Shown: positions 15,231 to 25,493, counted from the stretch's first letter. The stretch is DNA of 40,125 bases from Mycobacterium sp. (GCA_018401645.1 JAGYKK010000025.1:1-40125), one strand, 5' to 3'. Notes: generated by a model from the sequence alone, not told the origin. Numbers and translations: made by a program.

Positions 15231-16322
15231 ATGAAGCAAGACCTGCGTGGCGAGAAATCGCTGGAAGCCTGGGGGTTCGTCCGCAAAGTCCTCGATGACC
15301 TGACCCAGCAGATCACCGCCGATGCCCGCAGCGAGCGCGAACTTCTCGAAGGCCTTCGTTTGCTCAACCGAGTCAGCGCGCTATGCACCGAATTGACGGT
15401 CGACACCGATCCCGACCACCCCCATTTCGTTGCGATGTGCACGCCGTTCCGATTCGTCGGCGGTCCCAATCCGCACGGCGCCTACTGGCTGGCCATGATC
15501 GCCGGCGATCGCGTCTACCGGCTCACCGGCACCCGCGGCACCTCGACCTACCTCGGCCTGCAGGTGCTGGCCGGCACCGGGTTGAACCCGCGGCGGATGA
15601 GCAACTACCTCGGCGACCGTGATCTGGTGCTCGACGGCACCGACGGCTTCAACATCGTGTTCGCCGCAACCCGGCCCGACGACGCCGACCTGGCCGGCGC
15701 ACAGTGGGTCCAGATCCCCGACGACACCTCCTCGATCGTCGTGCGCGACTACATCGCCGACCCGGACACGCAAGTCCCGGCCACCTTGCACATCACCCGC
15801 CTCGGCACGCCGACGCCACCACCGGTGCTGACCGACGAGTTACTGGCCGATCAGCTCACCGCGATGGGCTGGACGATGGTCAAACTCACCACGCTGCACC
15901 GCACCGTGCGACCCGATCTGCTCGAAACCCCGAACATTCTGATCACCTCAGGCTCGGAAAGCCTGGGCGGGGAGAACACCACGCCCGACAATCTCTACAT
16001 GCTCGGCCTGTTCGACCTGCAACCCGACCAGACGTTGCAACTGCAGTTCCGGCCGCCCGAAACCCGGTACTGGTCGGTCACTGTGGAGAACATCTGGCAC
16101 GAGTGCCTGGAGCCGCTGGTGCGCCACAGTTCGGTGACCAATCGGGGCATCGAACCCGAGGCCGACGGCACGGTGCGTCTGGCGATCGGCGCCCGCGACC
16201 ACGGATACGGACACTGGCTCGATACCGGCGGACGCGCCAGGGGTTTCGTCACCGTGCGTTGGCTGGACAACCCGCAGGCGCCCGACGTCACAGTGCGCGT
16301 ACTGGACGCGAAGGCTCCCTGA
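15231..16322 (+). CDS. DUF1254/DUF1214-type protein
   Basis: 363 aa, ATG 15231, 73 bases from the 5' end of the divergent ssrA. The C-terminal third is DUF1214: NLYMLGLFDLQPDQTLQLQF, RPPETRYWSVTVENIWHE, VTNRGIEPEADGTVRLAIG. N-terminal part (residues 1-60) is helical. No signal peptide. Proteins of this family occur widely in mycobacteria; the function is not firmly known, although lipid-related roles have been suggested. Its TGA overlaps the ATG of the sulfotransferase by one base, so the two are translated together and may act on a shared substrate. Confidence 0.85.
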   Translation: MKQDLRGEKSLEAWGFVRKVLDDLTQQITADARSERELLEGLRLLNRVSALCTELTVDTDPDHPHFVAMCTPFRFVGGPNPHGAYWLAMIAGDRVYRLTGTRGTSTYLGLQVLAGTGLNPRRMSNYLGDRDLVLDGTDGFNIVFAATRPDDADLAGAQWVQIPDDTSSIVVRDYIADPDTQVPATLHITRLGTPTPPPVLTDELLADQLTAMGWTMVKLTTLHRTVRPDLLETPNILITSGSESLGGENTTPDNLYMLGLFDLQPDQTLQLQFRPPETRYWSVTVENIWHECLEPLVRHSSVTNRGIEPEADGTVRLAIGARDHGYGHWLDTGGRARGFVTVRWLDNPQAPDVTVRVLDAKAP

Positions 16323-17500
16323 TGGGCGACGCCGCCGCACGACTCGATCCGGACCGGTTGATCGAGCAGGCCTGTGAACTGGCCGGTAGCGATGACTTCG
16401 GTGACGCCGACGGCTGGCGGGAGAATCTGTCCCGGCTCGTCGACGATCTCGTCAGCGAAGCCGATCTGTCCCCCATCGGGGTGGAGGTCGCCGCCGCCGA
16501 CGTGATCATGCCGCTGCGCAATCGACTGCAGATCACTCACTGGCGCAAGCACAACCCCGAGATCGCCCACGAACGCATCCAGCGGCCCATCGTCATCATC
16601 GGTCAGCCCCGCACGGGCACCACGATCCTCTACGACCTGCTGGCTCAGGATCCCGAATTGCGTGCGCCGCTGACCTGGGAGGTCGACCACCCCTTCCCGG
16701 TTCCACAGCCTGCTACCTACGACACCGATCCGCGCATCGCCGAGACCCAGGCCCAGTTGGAGATGAGCGAGCAACTCATCCCCGGTTTCATGAAGTTCCA
16801 CCCGATGGACGCACTCGTCGGCCAGGAGTGTGTGCGGATCTTCGCCGGCACCTTCTGCAGCATGATCTTCACCGTGCAGTACCGGCTGCCCAATTATCAG
16901 CGCTGGTTGATGCACCACGCCGATCACTCCCCCACCTACCGGTACCACCGAAAGTTTCTGCAGCACTTGCAGTCCGGCGTTCCGGGACAGTGGCTGCTGA
17001 AGACGCCCGCACACCTTTGGCAGCTCACCGACCTGCTGGCGGAGTACCCCGACGCACTGCTGGTCCAGACCCACCGCGATCCGCTGGTGGTAATGAGCTC
17101 CACGAGTGCGCTGATGTGTCACCTGCGAAGGCTCGCCAGCGACAACCCGACCATCCCGGAAGCCGCCGAACAGTGCAGCGAGGAGATTGTGCTCGGACTC
17201 AACCGGGAGCTGCAGTCCTTCGATGACGGAGCAGTTGATCCCGGCCGAATCATCAACGTCCAGTTCGCCGACTTCATGCGCGATCCATTCGCGACCATCC
17301 GGTCGATCTACGAACACCTCGGCCGGGAACTGAGCCCGACAGCCGAAACCCTGATGCGCGAACATCTTTTGGCTCATCCCGGCGACGGCGGTGGCTCCCG
17401 CTACGCCTGGACGAACACCGGCCTTGACGCGGGGGAACTTCGCGAGAAGGTATGGGCGTACCAGGAACGCTTCGACGTGCCCAGCGAGGAACTGCGCTAG
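16322..17500 (+). CDS. PAPS-dependent sulfotransferase family protein
   Basis: 392 aa. Likely transfers sulfate from 3'-phosphoadenylyl sulfate to a lipid, carbohydrate or phenolic acceptor. The 5'-phosphosulfate loop is IVIIGQPRTGTTILYDLL (about residues 90-107) and the 3'-phosphate loop is THRDPLVVMSSTSALMCHL (about 250-270). A second PAPS contact motif lies in WLLKTPAHLWQLTDL. Full length for the Sulfotransfer_3 family, no signal peptide. Starts inside the stop of the DUF1214 gene. Mycobacterial relatives modify cell-envelope glycolipids or menaquinone derivatives; the acceptor here cannot be read from the sequence. Confidence 0.88.
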   Translation: MGDAAARLDPDRLIEQACELAGSDDFGDADGWRENLSRLVDDLVSEADLSPIGVEVAAADVIMPLRNRLQITHWRKHNPEIAHERIQRPIVIIGQPRTGTTILYDLLAQDPELRAPLTWEVDHPFPVPQPATYDTDPRIAETQAQLEMSEQLIPGFMKFHPMDALVGQECVRIFAGTFCSMIFTVQYRLPNYQRWLMHHADHSPTYRYHRKFLQHLQSGVPGQWLLKTPAHLWQLTDLLAEYPDALLVQTHRDPLVVMSSTSALMCHLRRLASDNPTIPEAAEQCSEEIVLGLNRELQSFDDGAVDPGRIINVQFADFMRDPFATIRSIYEHLGRELSPTAETLMREHLLAHPGDGGGSRYAWTNTGLDAGELREKVWAYQERFDVPSEELR

Positions 17501-17507
17501 CAGGCAA

Positions 17508-17852
17508 TCAGTCGTGCAGAAAATCAGTGAGCCACCGGCGAATTTCATCGAGGCAACGATCCTCGACTTTCCCCGCGATTCCGGAGATGCGTCGTCTCCT
17601 GATAGTGCGTGGTTGCTCGGTCATAGCGTAGGTCGGTTGCGGTAACTGCAGAGTTGATCCGGTCAGTTCCACCTGCTGGGGCCATCCGCGCCGTCTGGTG
17701 GTGGCCGGCACGATGATCACAAGTTCGGTGACGGCGCTCAGATAGCCGACCGATGCGACGATGACGGCCGGCCGGCGGCCCGCTTGTTCACGACCGACGG
17801 GGGGGTCAAGGTCTACCCACACGACCGTTCCCGGCTCAATGCCGTCGATCAC
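17508..17852 (-). CDS. MazF-like endoribonuclease toxin
   Basis: 114 aa. Family start EPGTVVWVDLDPPVGREQAG then RRPAVIVAS (residues about 6-34) is the MazF/PemK fold, with VELTGSTLQLPQPTYAMTEQ and DEIRRWLTDFLHD completing it. MazF enzymes cleave RNA at short motifs. ATG 17852 overlaps the antitoxin stop (ATGA), the usual toxin-second order. Only 7 bases separate its stop from the convergent sulfotransferase stop. Cleavage specificity is unknown. Confidence 0.88.
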   Translation of the reverse strand: MIDGIEPGTVVWVDLDPPVGREQAGRRPAVIVASVGYLSAVTELVIIVPATTRRRGWPQQVELTGSTLQLPQPTYAMTEQPRTIRRRRISGIAGKVEDRCLDEIRRWLTDFLHD

Positions 17853-18100
17853 GGAGCGCCGTCGAGATCGCTGTCGGCCCCCGCCCAGGCGTCCGATTCA
17901 TCACGCCAATCCGCCAGGGTGGCGTCGTCGGCAGCAGCCATCGCAGCGGCCACCGCAGACAGTCGACCGCGACGTTCGTAATCCTCGAGCACGCCCTCGA
18001 TGAACTTCTGCACCGTTTGATGTCTTTCGGACGCGCCCGCGGAGATGCGATCGCGCAGAGTCTTGCTCACCTTGATGGTGGTCAGATCGGATGGCGCCAT
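17849..18100 (-). CDS. MazE-like antitoxin
   Basis: 83 aa. N-terminal half looks like a ribbon-helix-helix DNA-binding domain (LTTIKVSKTLRDRISAGASE then RHQTVQKFIEGVLEDYERRG); the acidic C-terminal tail (ADWRDESDAWAGADSDLDGA) is the usual toxin-wrapping segment. First gene of the pair, with a palindromic operator 27 bases upstream. It should neutralise the toxin and repress the operon. Confidence 0.85.
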   Translation of the reverse strand: MAPSDLTTIKVSKTLRDRISAGASERHQTVQKFIEGVLEDYERRGRLSAVAAAMAAADDATLADWRDESDAWAGADSDLDGAP

Positions 18101-18126
18101 AATCGAATCATACGCGGTGTATTCTA

Positions 18127-18153
18127 CATCGACATACTTAACGTATGTCGATG
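18127..18153 (-). promoter_or_regulatory. Inverted-repeat operator/promoter of the toxin-antitoxin pair
   Basis: CATCGACATAC (18127-18137) and GTATGTCGATG (18143-18153) form a perfect 11-bp inverted repeat around TTAAC. It is followed on the minus strand by TAGAAT and TATGAT, good -10 candidates, before the antitoxin ATG at 18100. It ends at the stop codon of the DinB-like gene, so it could also act as that gene's terminator, but it is AT-rich and lacks a T-run. Confidence 0.7.
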
Positions 18154-19005
18154 CTAGATCACGTACGCGATGTTCTCCACGATCCGCGCACCGACCACGG
18201 CATCACCGGCGTAGTCGATGCCTGCGGGCCGGTAGTCAACCAGGGCGCGTCCGCCGGCCAACCGAGTGAACTGCAACCCGTCGAGGGTGACGGCGGTGGT
18301 CGGATCAGCCCCATCGAAGTCCTCGACGAGGGCCGCGCGGCCGTCGACGGCGACCCGGATCTCCCGCGACAACGGCCCGGTCAGCTTCAGCAGCACCCGC
18401 GAACCATCCGGCGCCTGCCCCTTCTTACCCACCACGAAGCTCATGCTCGCCGCCATCTCGTCGAGGGACAGCCGGGCGTCGGCCCCGGACAACTCCGACT
18501 CGCTCGGACCGCGTCCCAGTGCGGCGCGGATGTCCTGCTCGTGCATCCAGCAGTCGAACACCCGGATTCGCATGAACCGGCCGTAGCTGTCGGGTCCGGC
18601 CGGGGTCTGGGTCGGGGCGTTCCAGTCCTCGATCGCCATGGCGTTCAACGCCGCTCGCCGCCGGGCGGTGACGTCGCGGAACCGCGCCAGCAGGTCGGCC
18701 CCCGATTCGCCTCGCAAGGATCGGACCCACGGTTCGTTCATGGCGCCGACGAAGTTGCGGACGTGGCCCAGCGTCTGGAGATCCACGTCCGGTTCTGGCA
18801 CGGCCAGGCCTAGGAGCATCGACTCGGTGCCGACCATGTGGGCGACGACGTCGTGGACGTCCCAGCCCGGCAGCGCGGTCGGGGTACGCCACTGCTCCTC
18901 GCCGACATCGGCCAGCAGGGCAGCGATGGCGTCCCAGGAGGCGGACAACCCCGCCAGGACATCGGCTTTATCCAGCACGGTCACGGGGCGCTCTGAACTA
19001 CTCAC
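18154..19005 (-). CDS. Maleylpyruvate-isomerase-family (DinB/MDMPI) mycothiol-dependent enzyme-like protein
   Basis: 283 aa. N-terminal four-helix DinB/MDMPI domain (about 1-175) with the metal/thiol-region motif LPGWDVHDVVAHMVGTESML; metal ligand candidates are His in VVAHM and His in FDCWMHEQDIR. A C-terminal MDMPI-type domain (about 190-283) contains VLLKLTGPLSREIRVAVDG. Actinobacterial members use mycothiol as cofactor or detoxify electrophiles; the reaction here is unknown. It follows smpB on the same strand with 41 bases between and may be the last gene of that operon. Confidence 0.8.
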   Translation of the reverse strand: MSSSERPVTVLDKADVLAGLSASWDAIAALLADVGEEQWRTPTALPGWDVHDVVAHMVGTESMLLGLAVPEPDVDLQTLGHVRNFVGAMNEPWVRSLRGESGADLLARFRDVTARRRAALNAMAIEDWNAPTQTPAGPDSYGRFMRIRVFDCWMHEQDIRAALGRGPSESELSGADARLSLDEMAASMSFVVGKKGQAPDGSRVLLKLTGPLSREIRVAVDGRAALVEDFDGADPTTAVTLDGLQFTRLAGGRALVDYRPAGIDYAGDAVVGARIVENIAYVI

Positions 19006-19046
19006 CCGCCGATGCTAACGCAGCCAGGCCGGCCCTCCCGGGGCCA

Positions 19047-19571
19047 TCAGGTCTTGCCCTTGGCACGGCGGCCAAGTTCGCGAACCACCTCGCGCTGGGC
19101 GTCGCGACGAGCCAGGTCCTGACGTTTGTCATGGGCCTGCTTACCGCGGGCCAACGCCAGTTCCACCTTCACTTTGCCGTCCAGGAAGTACAGCGACAGC
19201 GGCACCAGGGTCAGATTGCCGTCGCGAATCTTGCCCACCAGGGTGTCGATCTGGCGGCGGTGCAGCAGCAATTTGCGGTTGCGGCGCGGGGTGTGGTTGG
19301 TCCAGGTGCCGTGGTGGTATTCGGCGATGTGCAGGTTGCGGAGCCAGATCTCGCCGTCGTCGACGGTGGCGAACGCATCAGCCATCGACGCCTGCCCCTC
19401 CCGTAGGCTCTTGACTTCGGTGCCGACCAGCGCGACACCGGCTTCAAACACCTCCAGGATCGAATAGTTATGGCGGGCTTTGCGATTGGAGGCGACGATC
19501 TTCTTCTCGCCGGCAGCGGAAGCTTTTTTGGCCGCCGCCGCCAACTTCCTTTCCACCGATGCCTTGGCCAC
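19047..19571 (-). CDS. smpB: SsrA-binding protein SmpB
   Basis: 174 aa from GTG 19571; the frame is open further but this start matches the family ([10 protein letters not shown]). SmpB binds the tRNA-like domain of tmRNA and takes it to stalled ribosomes. Signature stretches: [60 protein letters not shown], then [16 protein letters not shown]. The C-terminal basic tail is present. It has an N-terminal extension of about 14 Ala/Lys residues compared with the short form. It starts 2 bases after the ftsX stop. tmRNA itself is 4 kb away. Confidence 0.97.
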   Translation of the reverse strand: MAKASVERKLAAAAKKASAAGEKKIVASNRKARHNYSILEVFEAGVALVGTEVKSLREGQASMADAFATVDDGEIWLRNLHIAEYHHGTWTNHTPRRNRKLLLHRRQIDTLVGKIRDGNLTLVPLSLYFLDGKVKVELALARGKQAHDKRQDLARRDAQREVVRELGRRAKGKT

Positions 19572-19573
19572 CG

Positions 19574-20467
19574 TTAGTCCCGCACGTACAACCGCAGCGT
19601 CACGTAGGCGGTGGCAGCTGCCATCGCGACGCCGACGCCGAACATGGCCGGGGCGATGTAGAGAATGTCGGCGAAGTCGATCCGGGCTATCAGGTTGGCT
19701 TGGTAGAACTGATCCAGCGCACGATCCAGGAACAGGGCACGCACCACGATCAGGCCGACTATTGCCAGCACCACACCGATCGTCGCGGCCAGTACCGCCT
19801 CCAACAGGAACGGTAGCTGGGTGTACCACCGGGTCGCGCCCACCATTCGCATGATGCCGATCTCGGTGCGCCGGGTGTAAGCCGCAATCTGAACCATGTT
19901 GGCGATCAACAGGATCGCGCTGATCGCCTGCACCACCGCGATCGCGAAGGCCGCCCGGGACAGCCCGTCAAGAACGGCGAAGAGTCGGTCGATCAGTTCC
20001 TTCTGGTTGAGCACGTTGAGCACGCCGGGTTGACCCCGCATCGCGGTGTCGAAGTCGTTGTGCTGTTCGGGGTTGTTGAGTTTGACGATGAACGAGGCGG
20101 GGAAGGAATCCTTGCTGGCCACGTCCTTGTACTCGGGGAACTTCGTGACGGCGTCGGTGTAGGCGTCGTCGCGGTTAAGGAAGCGCACCGACTTCACATC
20201 GTCGCGGCCCTCGATCTGCGAACGTAAAGCCTTGCAGGCCTGGGCGTCACAGGTGGGGTCATTGGCCGAGACATCGTCGTTGAGGAAAACCTGACTCTCG
20301 ACCCTGTCGAGGTAGATGTTGCGCGACTGATTGGCGAGCTGAATCACCAGCAGTCCAGCGCCGAACAGTCCGATTGAGATCGCGGTGGTGAGGATCATCG
20401 CGATCGTCATGGTGATATTGCGGCGCAGGCCGCTGTAGACCTCGTTGACGAGGAAGCCGGCGCGCAT
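19574..20467 (-). CDS. ftsX: Cell-division ABC transporter permease FtsX
   Basis: 297 aa. Four TM segments: one at about 20-42 ([20 protein letters not shown]), three at about 165-297 ([60 protein letters not shown]). The large extracellular loop between TM1 and TM2 has the Cys pair ([15 protein letters not shown]) and in mycobacteria activates the hydrolase RipC. FtsEX links division-site ATP hydrolysis to peptidoglycan cleavage. Start ATG 20467 directly abuts the ftsE stop. Intact. Confidence 0.97.
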   Translation of the reverse strand: MRAGFLVNEVYSGLRRNITMTIAMILTTAISIGLFGAGLLVIQLANQSRNIYLDRVESQVFLNDDVSANDPTCDAQACKALRSQIEGRDDVKSVRFLNRDDAYTDAVTKFPEYKDVASKDSFPASFIVKLNNPEQHNDFDTAMRGQPGVLNVLNQKELIDRLFAVLDGLSRAAFAIAVVQAISAILLIANMVQIAAYTRRTEIGIMRMVGATRWYTQLPFLLEAVLAATIGVVLAIVGLIVVRALFLDRALDQFYQANLIARIDFADILYIAPAMFGVGVAMAAATAYVTLRLYVRD

Positions 20468-21157
20468 TCAGCGGTCCATTCCGTAGACACCGCGCTGTTC
20501 GTCGCGGACCAGCCGGCCCAGGGAGAGTTCCACCACGCGCTGACGCATGGAGTCGACGACATGGTGGTCATGGGTCGCCATCAGGACCGTCGTTCCGGTT
20601 CGGTTGATCCGGTCCAGCAGGTCCATGATCTCCCGGCTGGTTTCGGGGTCGAGGTTGCCGGTCGGCTCGTCGGCCAGCAGAACCAGCGGTCGGTTGACGA
20701 ACGCGCGCGCGATGGCGACCCGCTGCTGCTCGCCACCGGACAGTTCACTGGGGAGCCGGTCGGCCTTGCCGGACAGCCCGACCATCTCGAGCACCTCGGG
20801 TACCACCTTTGTGATGACACCGGACTGCTTGCCGATGACCTCCAGGGCGAACGCCACGTTCTCGAACACTGTCTTCTGCTGCAAGAGTCGGAAGTCCTGG
20901 AATACGCACCCGATGACCTGGCGCAGTTTGGGGATTTGGCGACCCGAGATCTTGTTGATGTGGAACTTCGAGACCGCCACCTCTCCGGACGTCGGGGTCT
21001 CCTCAGCCAACAGTAGCCGCATGAAGGTGGACTTTCCGGAGCCGGACGGCCCGATCAGGAAGACGAACTCACCCTTGTCGATATTGACGCTGACGTTGTC
21101 CAGCGCCGGGCGTCCGGACGCCTTGTACTGCTTGGTGACATGGTCCAGGGAGATCAT
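20468..21157 (-). CDS. ftsE: Cell-division ABC transporter ATP-binding protein FtsE
   Basis: 229 aa from ATG 21157 (a GTG one codon earlier is also possible). Walker [10 protein letters not shown] (36-44), Q-loop CVFQDFRLL, signature [15 protein letters not shown], Walker [15 protein letters not shown]-loop ATHDHHVV. Drives FtsX at the septum. The downstream gene ftsX abuts it, and the proline-rich protein gene ends 9 bases upstream, so all are one operon with prfB and the mscS-like gene. Confidence 0.97.
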   Translation of the reverse strand: MISLDHVTKQYKASGRPALDNVSVNIDKGEFVFLIGPSGSGKSTFMRLLLAEETPTSGEVAVSKFHINKISGRQIPKLRQVIGCVFQDFRLLQQKTVFENVAFALEVIGKQSGVITKVVPEVLEMVGLSGKADRLPSELSGGEQQRVAIARAFVNRPLVLLADEPTGNLDPETSREIMDLLDRINRTGTTVLMATHDHHVVDSMRQRVVELSLGRLVRDEQRGVYGMDR

Positions 21158-21166
21158 CACGGCTCG

Positions 21167-21697
21167 TCAGTGTAGTCGGCAGGGGCCGGTGGCTATGGCG
21201 TTGCCGGGGCCGCGGCGGCGCGGTGGCGGCGACGCAGGTGCGGGCACCGGCGGGAACAGCGGAGTCGGCGGAGACGGTGGCGTGAGGGGTCGCAGGTTGG
21301 CGGACGGTCCGCCCGGCGCCGTCACCGTCGGGGTCTCGACACCCGGTGCCCCCGGAGTCGCGGTGGGCTCCTCACCCGGAACAACCGGGTCGGTCGGAAT
21401 GCTCGGGGTCGTTGGCGTAGTCGGGGTCGTCGGGGTGGTCGGCGTAGTCGGGGTCGTCGGCATCGGGCCCTGCACGTCGCTGCGGGGAGCCCAGGTGTAG
21501 GCCGGGTCGGGGATGAAGCCGGGCGGCACCACTTCGATTGCCGGTACCTGCTCCGGTGCCGGCGGCGCGGGCTCATAGGTGTCGAAGAGCCACTCAGAGT
21601 CCGATGAACGCGATCACCAACACCACGGTCGAGGTCCGGATGCGTCCACCCAGCAGGTATGGGCCAACCGCGGCCTCCCGGGTGCCGCGGGGGTCAT
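21167..21697 (-). CDS. Proline-rich single-pass membrane protein (Rv3103c-like), two compensating frameshifts
   Basis: ATG 21697 overlaps the mscS-like stop (ATGA). Expected reading: [18 protein letters not shown] with [16 protein letters not shown] (about 20-35), then [20 protein letters not shown] and [20 protein letters not shown], a (TPT) repeat (21403-21461), and a Pro-rich end at TGA 21167. As given, one C is missing in the CCCCC run near 21690 and one base is extra near 21598 (CTCTGAG for CTCGAG); both are needed to read through and they cancel. The position between mscS-like and ftsE matches M. tuberculosis Rv3103c. Function unknown; probably envelope associated. Confidence 0.75.
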
Positions 21698-22617
21698 TTC
21701 ACCGTTCCCGGCGCCACGCCCAGCAGCGGGGCTTCGTCGGCGGCGGTGGCGATGCCGGCCCGGGCCAGCGCCGCGACGACCAGCAACCGGAGTTTGCGGC
21801 CCACCTCGAACTGCTTGCCCGGCAGCGTCCTGGCCACCATCCGCAGGTTCACGGTGTCCAGTTCGATGCTCTCGATTCCCATCAGCTTGGGGGTGTCCAG
21901 CAACAGTTCGTTGAGGCCGGGATCCTCCAGGGCGGCCGCGCACACCCCGCCCAGCACCTCGTCGACCTTGGCCAGGTCGGCGGTGGCGGGCACCGGGATG
22001 TCGATGACGGCCCGCGCCCAGTCCTTGGACAGGTTCAGCGACTTCATGATCTGGCCGTTGGGGATCGTGTACATCTCTCCCTCCGAGGTGCGCAGCTTGG
22101 TCACCCGCAACGTGACGTCCTCGACGGTGCCCATGGCATCGTTGCTCGATCCCAGTGTCAACTGCACGAGGTCGCCGAAGCCGTACTGCTTCTCGGTGAT
22201 GATGAAGAACCCGCTCAGCAGGTCCTGAACCACCCGTTGGGCGCCGAAGCCCAGCGCGGCGCCCAGCACCGCGGCGGGCGCCACCAGGGAGCTGACCGGT
22301 ATCTCGAGGATGTCGGTCACCTCGACGAACACCATCGCCACCACGAGCGCAATCCCCAGATAAGAGATCACCGAGGCGACGGCTTGGCGGTGTTTGGCGC
22401 TCTCGGAGCGGACCAGGGCGTCGCTCTCCTGGAAGTTCGCGTCGATCCGCCGGCTGATCCGCTGCGCCGTCCAGGTGATGAACCGGGCCGCCAGCATCGC
22501 GCCGAGCAGCAGCAGGGCGATCCGTAATCCGCGGCCCAGTATCCATTCACCGATGCCGCCGTGCCAGAAGGCATGCCACCGCTCGGCCATGGGAAACGCC
22601 AGTAACTTAGTCGTCAT
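21694..22617 (-). CDS. MscS-family small-conductance mechanosensitive channel
   Basis: 307 aa from ATG 22617 (overlaps the prfB 3' end by 11 bases). Three TM segments: [19 protein letters not shown] (about 25-45), [20 protein letters not shown] (about 75-97) and the pore helix [20 protein letters not shown] then SGFFIITE (about 105-135). The cytoplasmic beta domain has [20 protein letters not shown] and [13 protein letters not shown], family hallmarks. Releases solutes on hypo-osmotic shock. Corresponds by position to Rv3104c. Confidence 0.92.
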   Translation of the reverse strand: MTTKLLAFPMAERWHAFWHGGIGEWILGRGLRIALLLLGAMLAARFITWTAQRISRRIDANFQESDALVRSESAKHRQAVASVISYLGIALVVAMVFVEVTDILEIPVSSLVAPAAVLGAALGFGAQRVVQDLLSGFFIITEKQYGFGDLVQLTLGSSNDAMGTVEDVTLRVTKLRTSEGEMYTIPNGQIMKSLNLSKDWARAVIDIPVPATADLAKVDEVLGGVCAAALEDPGLNELLLDTPKLMGIESIELDTVNLRMVARTLPGKQFEVGRKLRLLVVAALARAGIATAADEAPLLGVAPGTVK

Positions 22618-23719
22618 CTCGTCGATTGCGCCACCGGATTCCCGCTTCGAGGAACCCGTCGATGTCCCCATCCAGAACCGCCGCGGGGTTGCCGACCTCG
22701 TACTCGGTCCGCAGATCCTTGACCATTTGGTAGGGGTGCAGAACGTAGGACCGCATCTGGTTACCCCAGGAGCTGCCGCCGTCGCCCTTGAGGGCATCCA
22801 TCTCGGCACGCTCCTCGGAGCGCTTGCGTTCCAACAGCTTGGCCTGGAGCACCCGCATCGCAGAGACCTTGTTCTGCAATTGCGACTTCTCGTTCTGGCA
22901 GGTCACCACGATACCCGTCGGGATGTGGGTGAGTCGAACCGCCGAATCGGTGGTGTTGACCGACTGCCCACCCGGCCCGCTGGATCGGTAGACGTCAACC
23001 CGCAGGTCCAGCTCGGGAATCTCGATGTGGTCGGTGGTCTCGGTGACCGGCAGCACCTCGACTTCGGCGAACGAGGTCTGGCGGCGGCCCTGGTTGTCGA
23101 ACGGGCTGATCCGCACCAACCGGTGGGTGCCCTGTTCCACCGACAGCGTGCCGTAGGCGTAGGGCGCGTGCACCGCGAACGTCGCGCTTTTGATGCCGGC
23201 CTCCTCGGCGTAGGACGTGTCGAACACCTCGACCGAATAGTCGTGCTGCTCGGCCCACCGGATGTACATCCGCATCAACATCTCCGCCCAGTCGGCGGCG
23301 TCCACCCCCCCGGCACCGGAGCGAATCGTGACCAGCGCCTCACGCTCGTCGTACTCCCCCGCCAGCAGCGTGCGAACCTCCAGTACCTCGATCTCGGCCT
23401 GCAGCGACGTGCGCTCGGCGTCGGCTTCGGCCAGCGCCTCCTCCGCGGCCGGGCCCTGCTCCTCCTCGGCCATCCTGCAGAGCACCGGCAGGTCGTCGAG
23501 GCGGGGGCTCCGCAGCCCTCGACCCGCGTACCCGGCCCGGCGGTGGAGTTCGCTCGTCACCTGCTGGGCATGGGCCTGGTCGTCCCACAATCCCGGGTCA
23601 GAGGCTTCCTGCTCGAGTTTCTGGATCTTCTGGCGCAGCCCCTCGATGTCGAGCACCCGCTCCACCGTGGTCAAAGTGGAATCCAGGGCGGCGAGGTCAG
23701 ACTGGCGGTCGAGGTCCAC
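22607..23719 (-). CDS. prfB: Peptide chain release factor 2
   Basis: 370 aa from GTG 23719 (AGGA 6 bases upstream), giving [16 protein letters not shown]. The frame is open to 23761 but that adds non-homologous residues. Recognises UGA/UAA through the SPF tripeptide ([14 protein letters not shown]) and hydrolyses peptidyl-tRNA through GGQ ([20 protein letters not shown]). No programmed frameshift site is needed in this frame. Residues about 57-70 ([15 protein letters not shown]) do not fit the family, whereas neighbouring frames give RVEG and LRSRLDD-like sequence at 23500-23545; a pair of indels probably distorts this stretch without breaking the frame. Confidence 0.95.
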   Translation of the reverse strand: MDLDRQSDLAALDSTLTTVERVLDIEGLRQKIQKLEQEASDPGLWDDQAHAQQVTSELHRRAGYAGRGLRSPRLDDLPVLCRMAEEEQGPAAEEALAEADAERTSLQAEIEVLEVRTLLAGEYDEREALVTIRSGAGGVDAADWAEMLMRMYIRWAEQHDYSVEVFDTSYAEEAGIKSATFAVHAPYAYGTLSVEQGTHRLVRISPFDNQGRRQTSFAEVEVLPVTETTDHIEIPELDLRVDVYRSSGPGGQSVNTTDSAVRLTHIPTGIVVTCQNEKSQLQNKVSAMRVLQAKLLERKRSEERAEMDALKGDGGSSWGNQMRSYVLHPYQMVKDLRTEYEVGNPAAVLDGDIDGFLEAGIRWRNRRDDD

Positions 23720-23775
23720 GAGTCCTGAGGTTACCGTCGCGACTACCATCGTCTCGACCACGAGGAGGCCAGAGC

Positions 23776-25143
23776 ATGCGCCCGTACTATGTCGCGATCA
23801 TCGGCGCCGGCCCGTCCGGCTACTTCGCCGCAGCATCGCTGTTGAAGTTCGCCGACGGATCCACCCCCGCCGACGGCCCGGACGTCCGCATCGACATGCT
23901 CGAGATGCTCCCGACCCCTTGGGGATTGGTTCGCTCCGGGGTCGCGCCCGATCATCCCAAGATCAAGTCGGTCAGCAACGTCTTCGAGAAGACGGCCGAG
24001 GATCCACGCTTCCGGTTCTTCGGCAACATCGCGATTGGCGAGCACGTCCAGGCCGGTGAACTCACCGAACGCTACGACGCGGTGATCTACGCTGTCGGCG
24101 CCCAATCCGACCGCGCCCTGGGCATCCCGGGCGAGGATCTACCGGGCAGCGTGGCCGCCGTCGACTTCGTCGGCTGGTACAACGCCCACCCGCACTTCGA
24201 GTCCATGCAACCGGACATCTCGACCGGCCGCGCGGTGGTGATCGGCAACGGCAACGTCGCCGTGGACGTGGCCCGCATCCTGGTCACCGATCCCGATGTC
24301 CTGGCCGCGACCGACATCGCCGATCACGCCCTGGATGCATTGCGCGCCCGCGGGATCGAGGAGGTGGTCATCGTCGGCCGCCGCGGCCCGCTGCAGTCGG
24401 CGTTCACCACGCTGGAGTTGCGCGAACTCGGCGAACTCACCGACGTCGACGTCATCGTTGACCCCGCCGACCTCGCCGCGATCACCGACGCCGACGCCGA
24501 GGCCGAGGGCAAGATCGCCAAGGCCAACATCAAAGTGCTGCGCGACTATGCGCAACGGGCGCCCCGGCCAGGTCACCGTCGTATCGTGCTGCGGTTCTGC
24601 ACGTCGCCGATCGAGATCCGCGGCGACGGGCGGGTCGAGGAGATCGTGCTGGGCCGCAACGAGTTGGTCACCGATGACAGCGGCCGGGTCAGCGCGGTCG
24701 ACACCGGTGAGCGCGAGGTGCTGTCCGCACAGTTGGTGGTCCGGGCGGTCGGCTACCGCGGGGTGTCCATCCCGGGCGTGGCGTTCGACGAGCGGTCCGG
24801 CACCATCCCGCACGCCGAGGGTCGCGTCACCGGCGGCGCCAACGAGTACGTCGTCGGATGGATCAAGCGCGGGCCCTCCGGGGTGATCGGAACGAACAAG
24901 AAGGACTCCCAGGACACCGTCGACGCCGTTCTGGCCGACCTGTCCGCCGCGCAACTGCGCGACGTCGGCGACGATCACGCCGAGGAGTTGGTGCGTTGGC
25001 TGCTCGACCACCAGCCCCTGCTGATCACCGACGACCACTGGCGCGCCATCGACACCCACGAGCGCTCCGCCGGTGAACCGCACGGGCGGCCGCGGGCCAA
25101 GGTGGTCAGCGTGGCCGATCTGCTGCGCATCGCGCACGGGTAG
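23776..25143 (+). CDS. fprA: NADPH-ferredoxin reductase FprA
   Basis: 455 aa, adrenodoxin-reductase type. FAD site [10 protein letters not shown] (10-19), [20 protein letters not shown] (residues about 40-60), NADP site [15 protein letters not shown] (about 155-169) and the C-terminal [18 protein letters not shown]. Transfers electrons from NADPH to ferredoxins that feed P450s and other enzymes. ATG 23776 sits 56 bases from the divergent prfB start, with GAGGAGG (23760-23766) upstream. Same length and context as in M. tuberculosis. Confidence 0.97.
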   Translation: MRPYYVAIIGAGPSGYFAAASLLKFADGSTPADGPDVRIDMLEMLPTPWGLVRSGVAPDHPKIKSVSNVFEKTAEDPRFRFFGNIAIGEHVQAGELTERYDAVIYAVGAQSDRALGIPGEDLPGSVAAVDFVGWYNAHPHFESMQPDISTGRAVVIGNGNVAVDVARILVTDPDVLAATDIADHALDALRARGIEEVVIVGRRGPLQSAFTTLELRELGELTDVDVIVDPADLAAITDADAEAEGKIAKANIKVLRDYAQRAPRPGHRRIVLRFCTSPIEIRGDGRVEEIVLGRNELVTDDSGRVSAVDTGEREVLSAQLVVRAVGYRGVSIPGVAFDERSGTIPHAEGRVTGGANEYVVGWIKRGPSGVIGTNKKDSQDTVDAVLADLSAAQLRDVGDDHAEELVRWLLDHQPLLITDDHWRAIDTHERSAGEPHGRPRAKVVSVADLLRIAHG

Positions 25144-25172
25144 CGCACGTCGGGCGCCGACACACCCGTGGA

Positions 25173-25493
25173 CTACTCCGGCGGGGCGAACATCCATTTG
25201 TCCGGATTCTTCGGCGAGTACGCCACCGGCATCAATTGGCCTATGGTCGGCCAGGTGGCGGTGTCCACGGCCATCTGCTGGTAGACGACGTGCTCGTCGA
25301 CGCCGGGGCCGTTGATCACCCCGCTGATCGTCACGAACTGCTGGCCGACGACATCGGGCCGGGGGCTGACGCCGGTCACCAGGAGTGTGCCGCGGGCCAT
25401 TTCGCCCCGCGGACCACGCCGGCCCATCAGCCGCGGGCCGATCAGCAGGGCCAACGCACCGACGATCACCAGCAGCACCGCGAATTCCATCAT
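25173..25493 (-). CDS. Conserved mycobacterial protein with N-terminal TM
   Basis: 106 aa. TM anchor at residues 3-21 ([20 protein letters not shown]), then a soluble domain of about 80 residues ([40 protein letters not shown], ending [10 protein letters not shown]). Convergent with fprA and divergent from hisN (23 bases between starts). I recognise the gene order but not a function. Confidence 0.8.
   Translation of the reverse strand: MMEFAVLLVIVGALALLIGPRLMGRRGPRGEMARGTLLVTGVSPRPDVVGQQFVTISGVINGPGVDEHVVYQQMAVDTATWPTIGQLMPVAYSPKNPDKWMFAPPE

Noticed and set aside
15995..17548. Minus-strand open frame of 517 codons opposite the sulfotransferase
   Set aside because: Its length comes from high GC codon bias; the plus strand carries a clear DUF1214 and sulfotransferase pair.
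21403..21461. Short repeats of GGTCGTCGGGGTAGTC type, array-like
   Set aside because: They are in-frame codons for TPT units in the proline-rich membrane protein, with no spacers; not a CRISPR array. I saw no CRISPR array anywhere in the window.
22607..23719. Programmed +1 frameshift in prfB
   Set aside because: The frame is continuous from GTG 23719 to the stop with no early UGA; the odd residues at 57-70 are better explained by paired indels.
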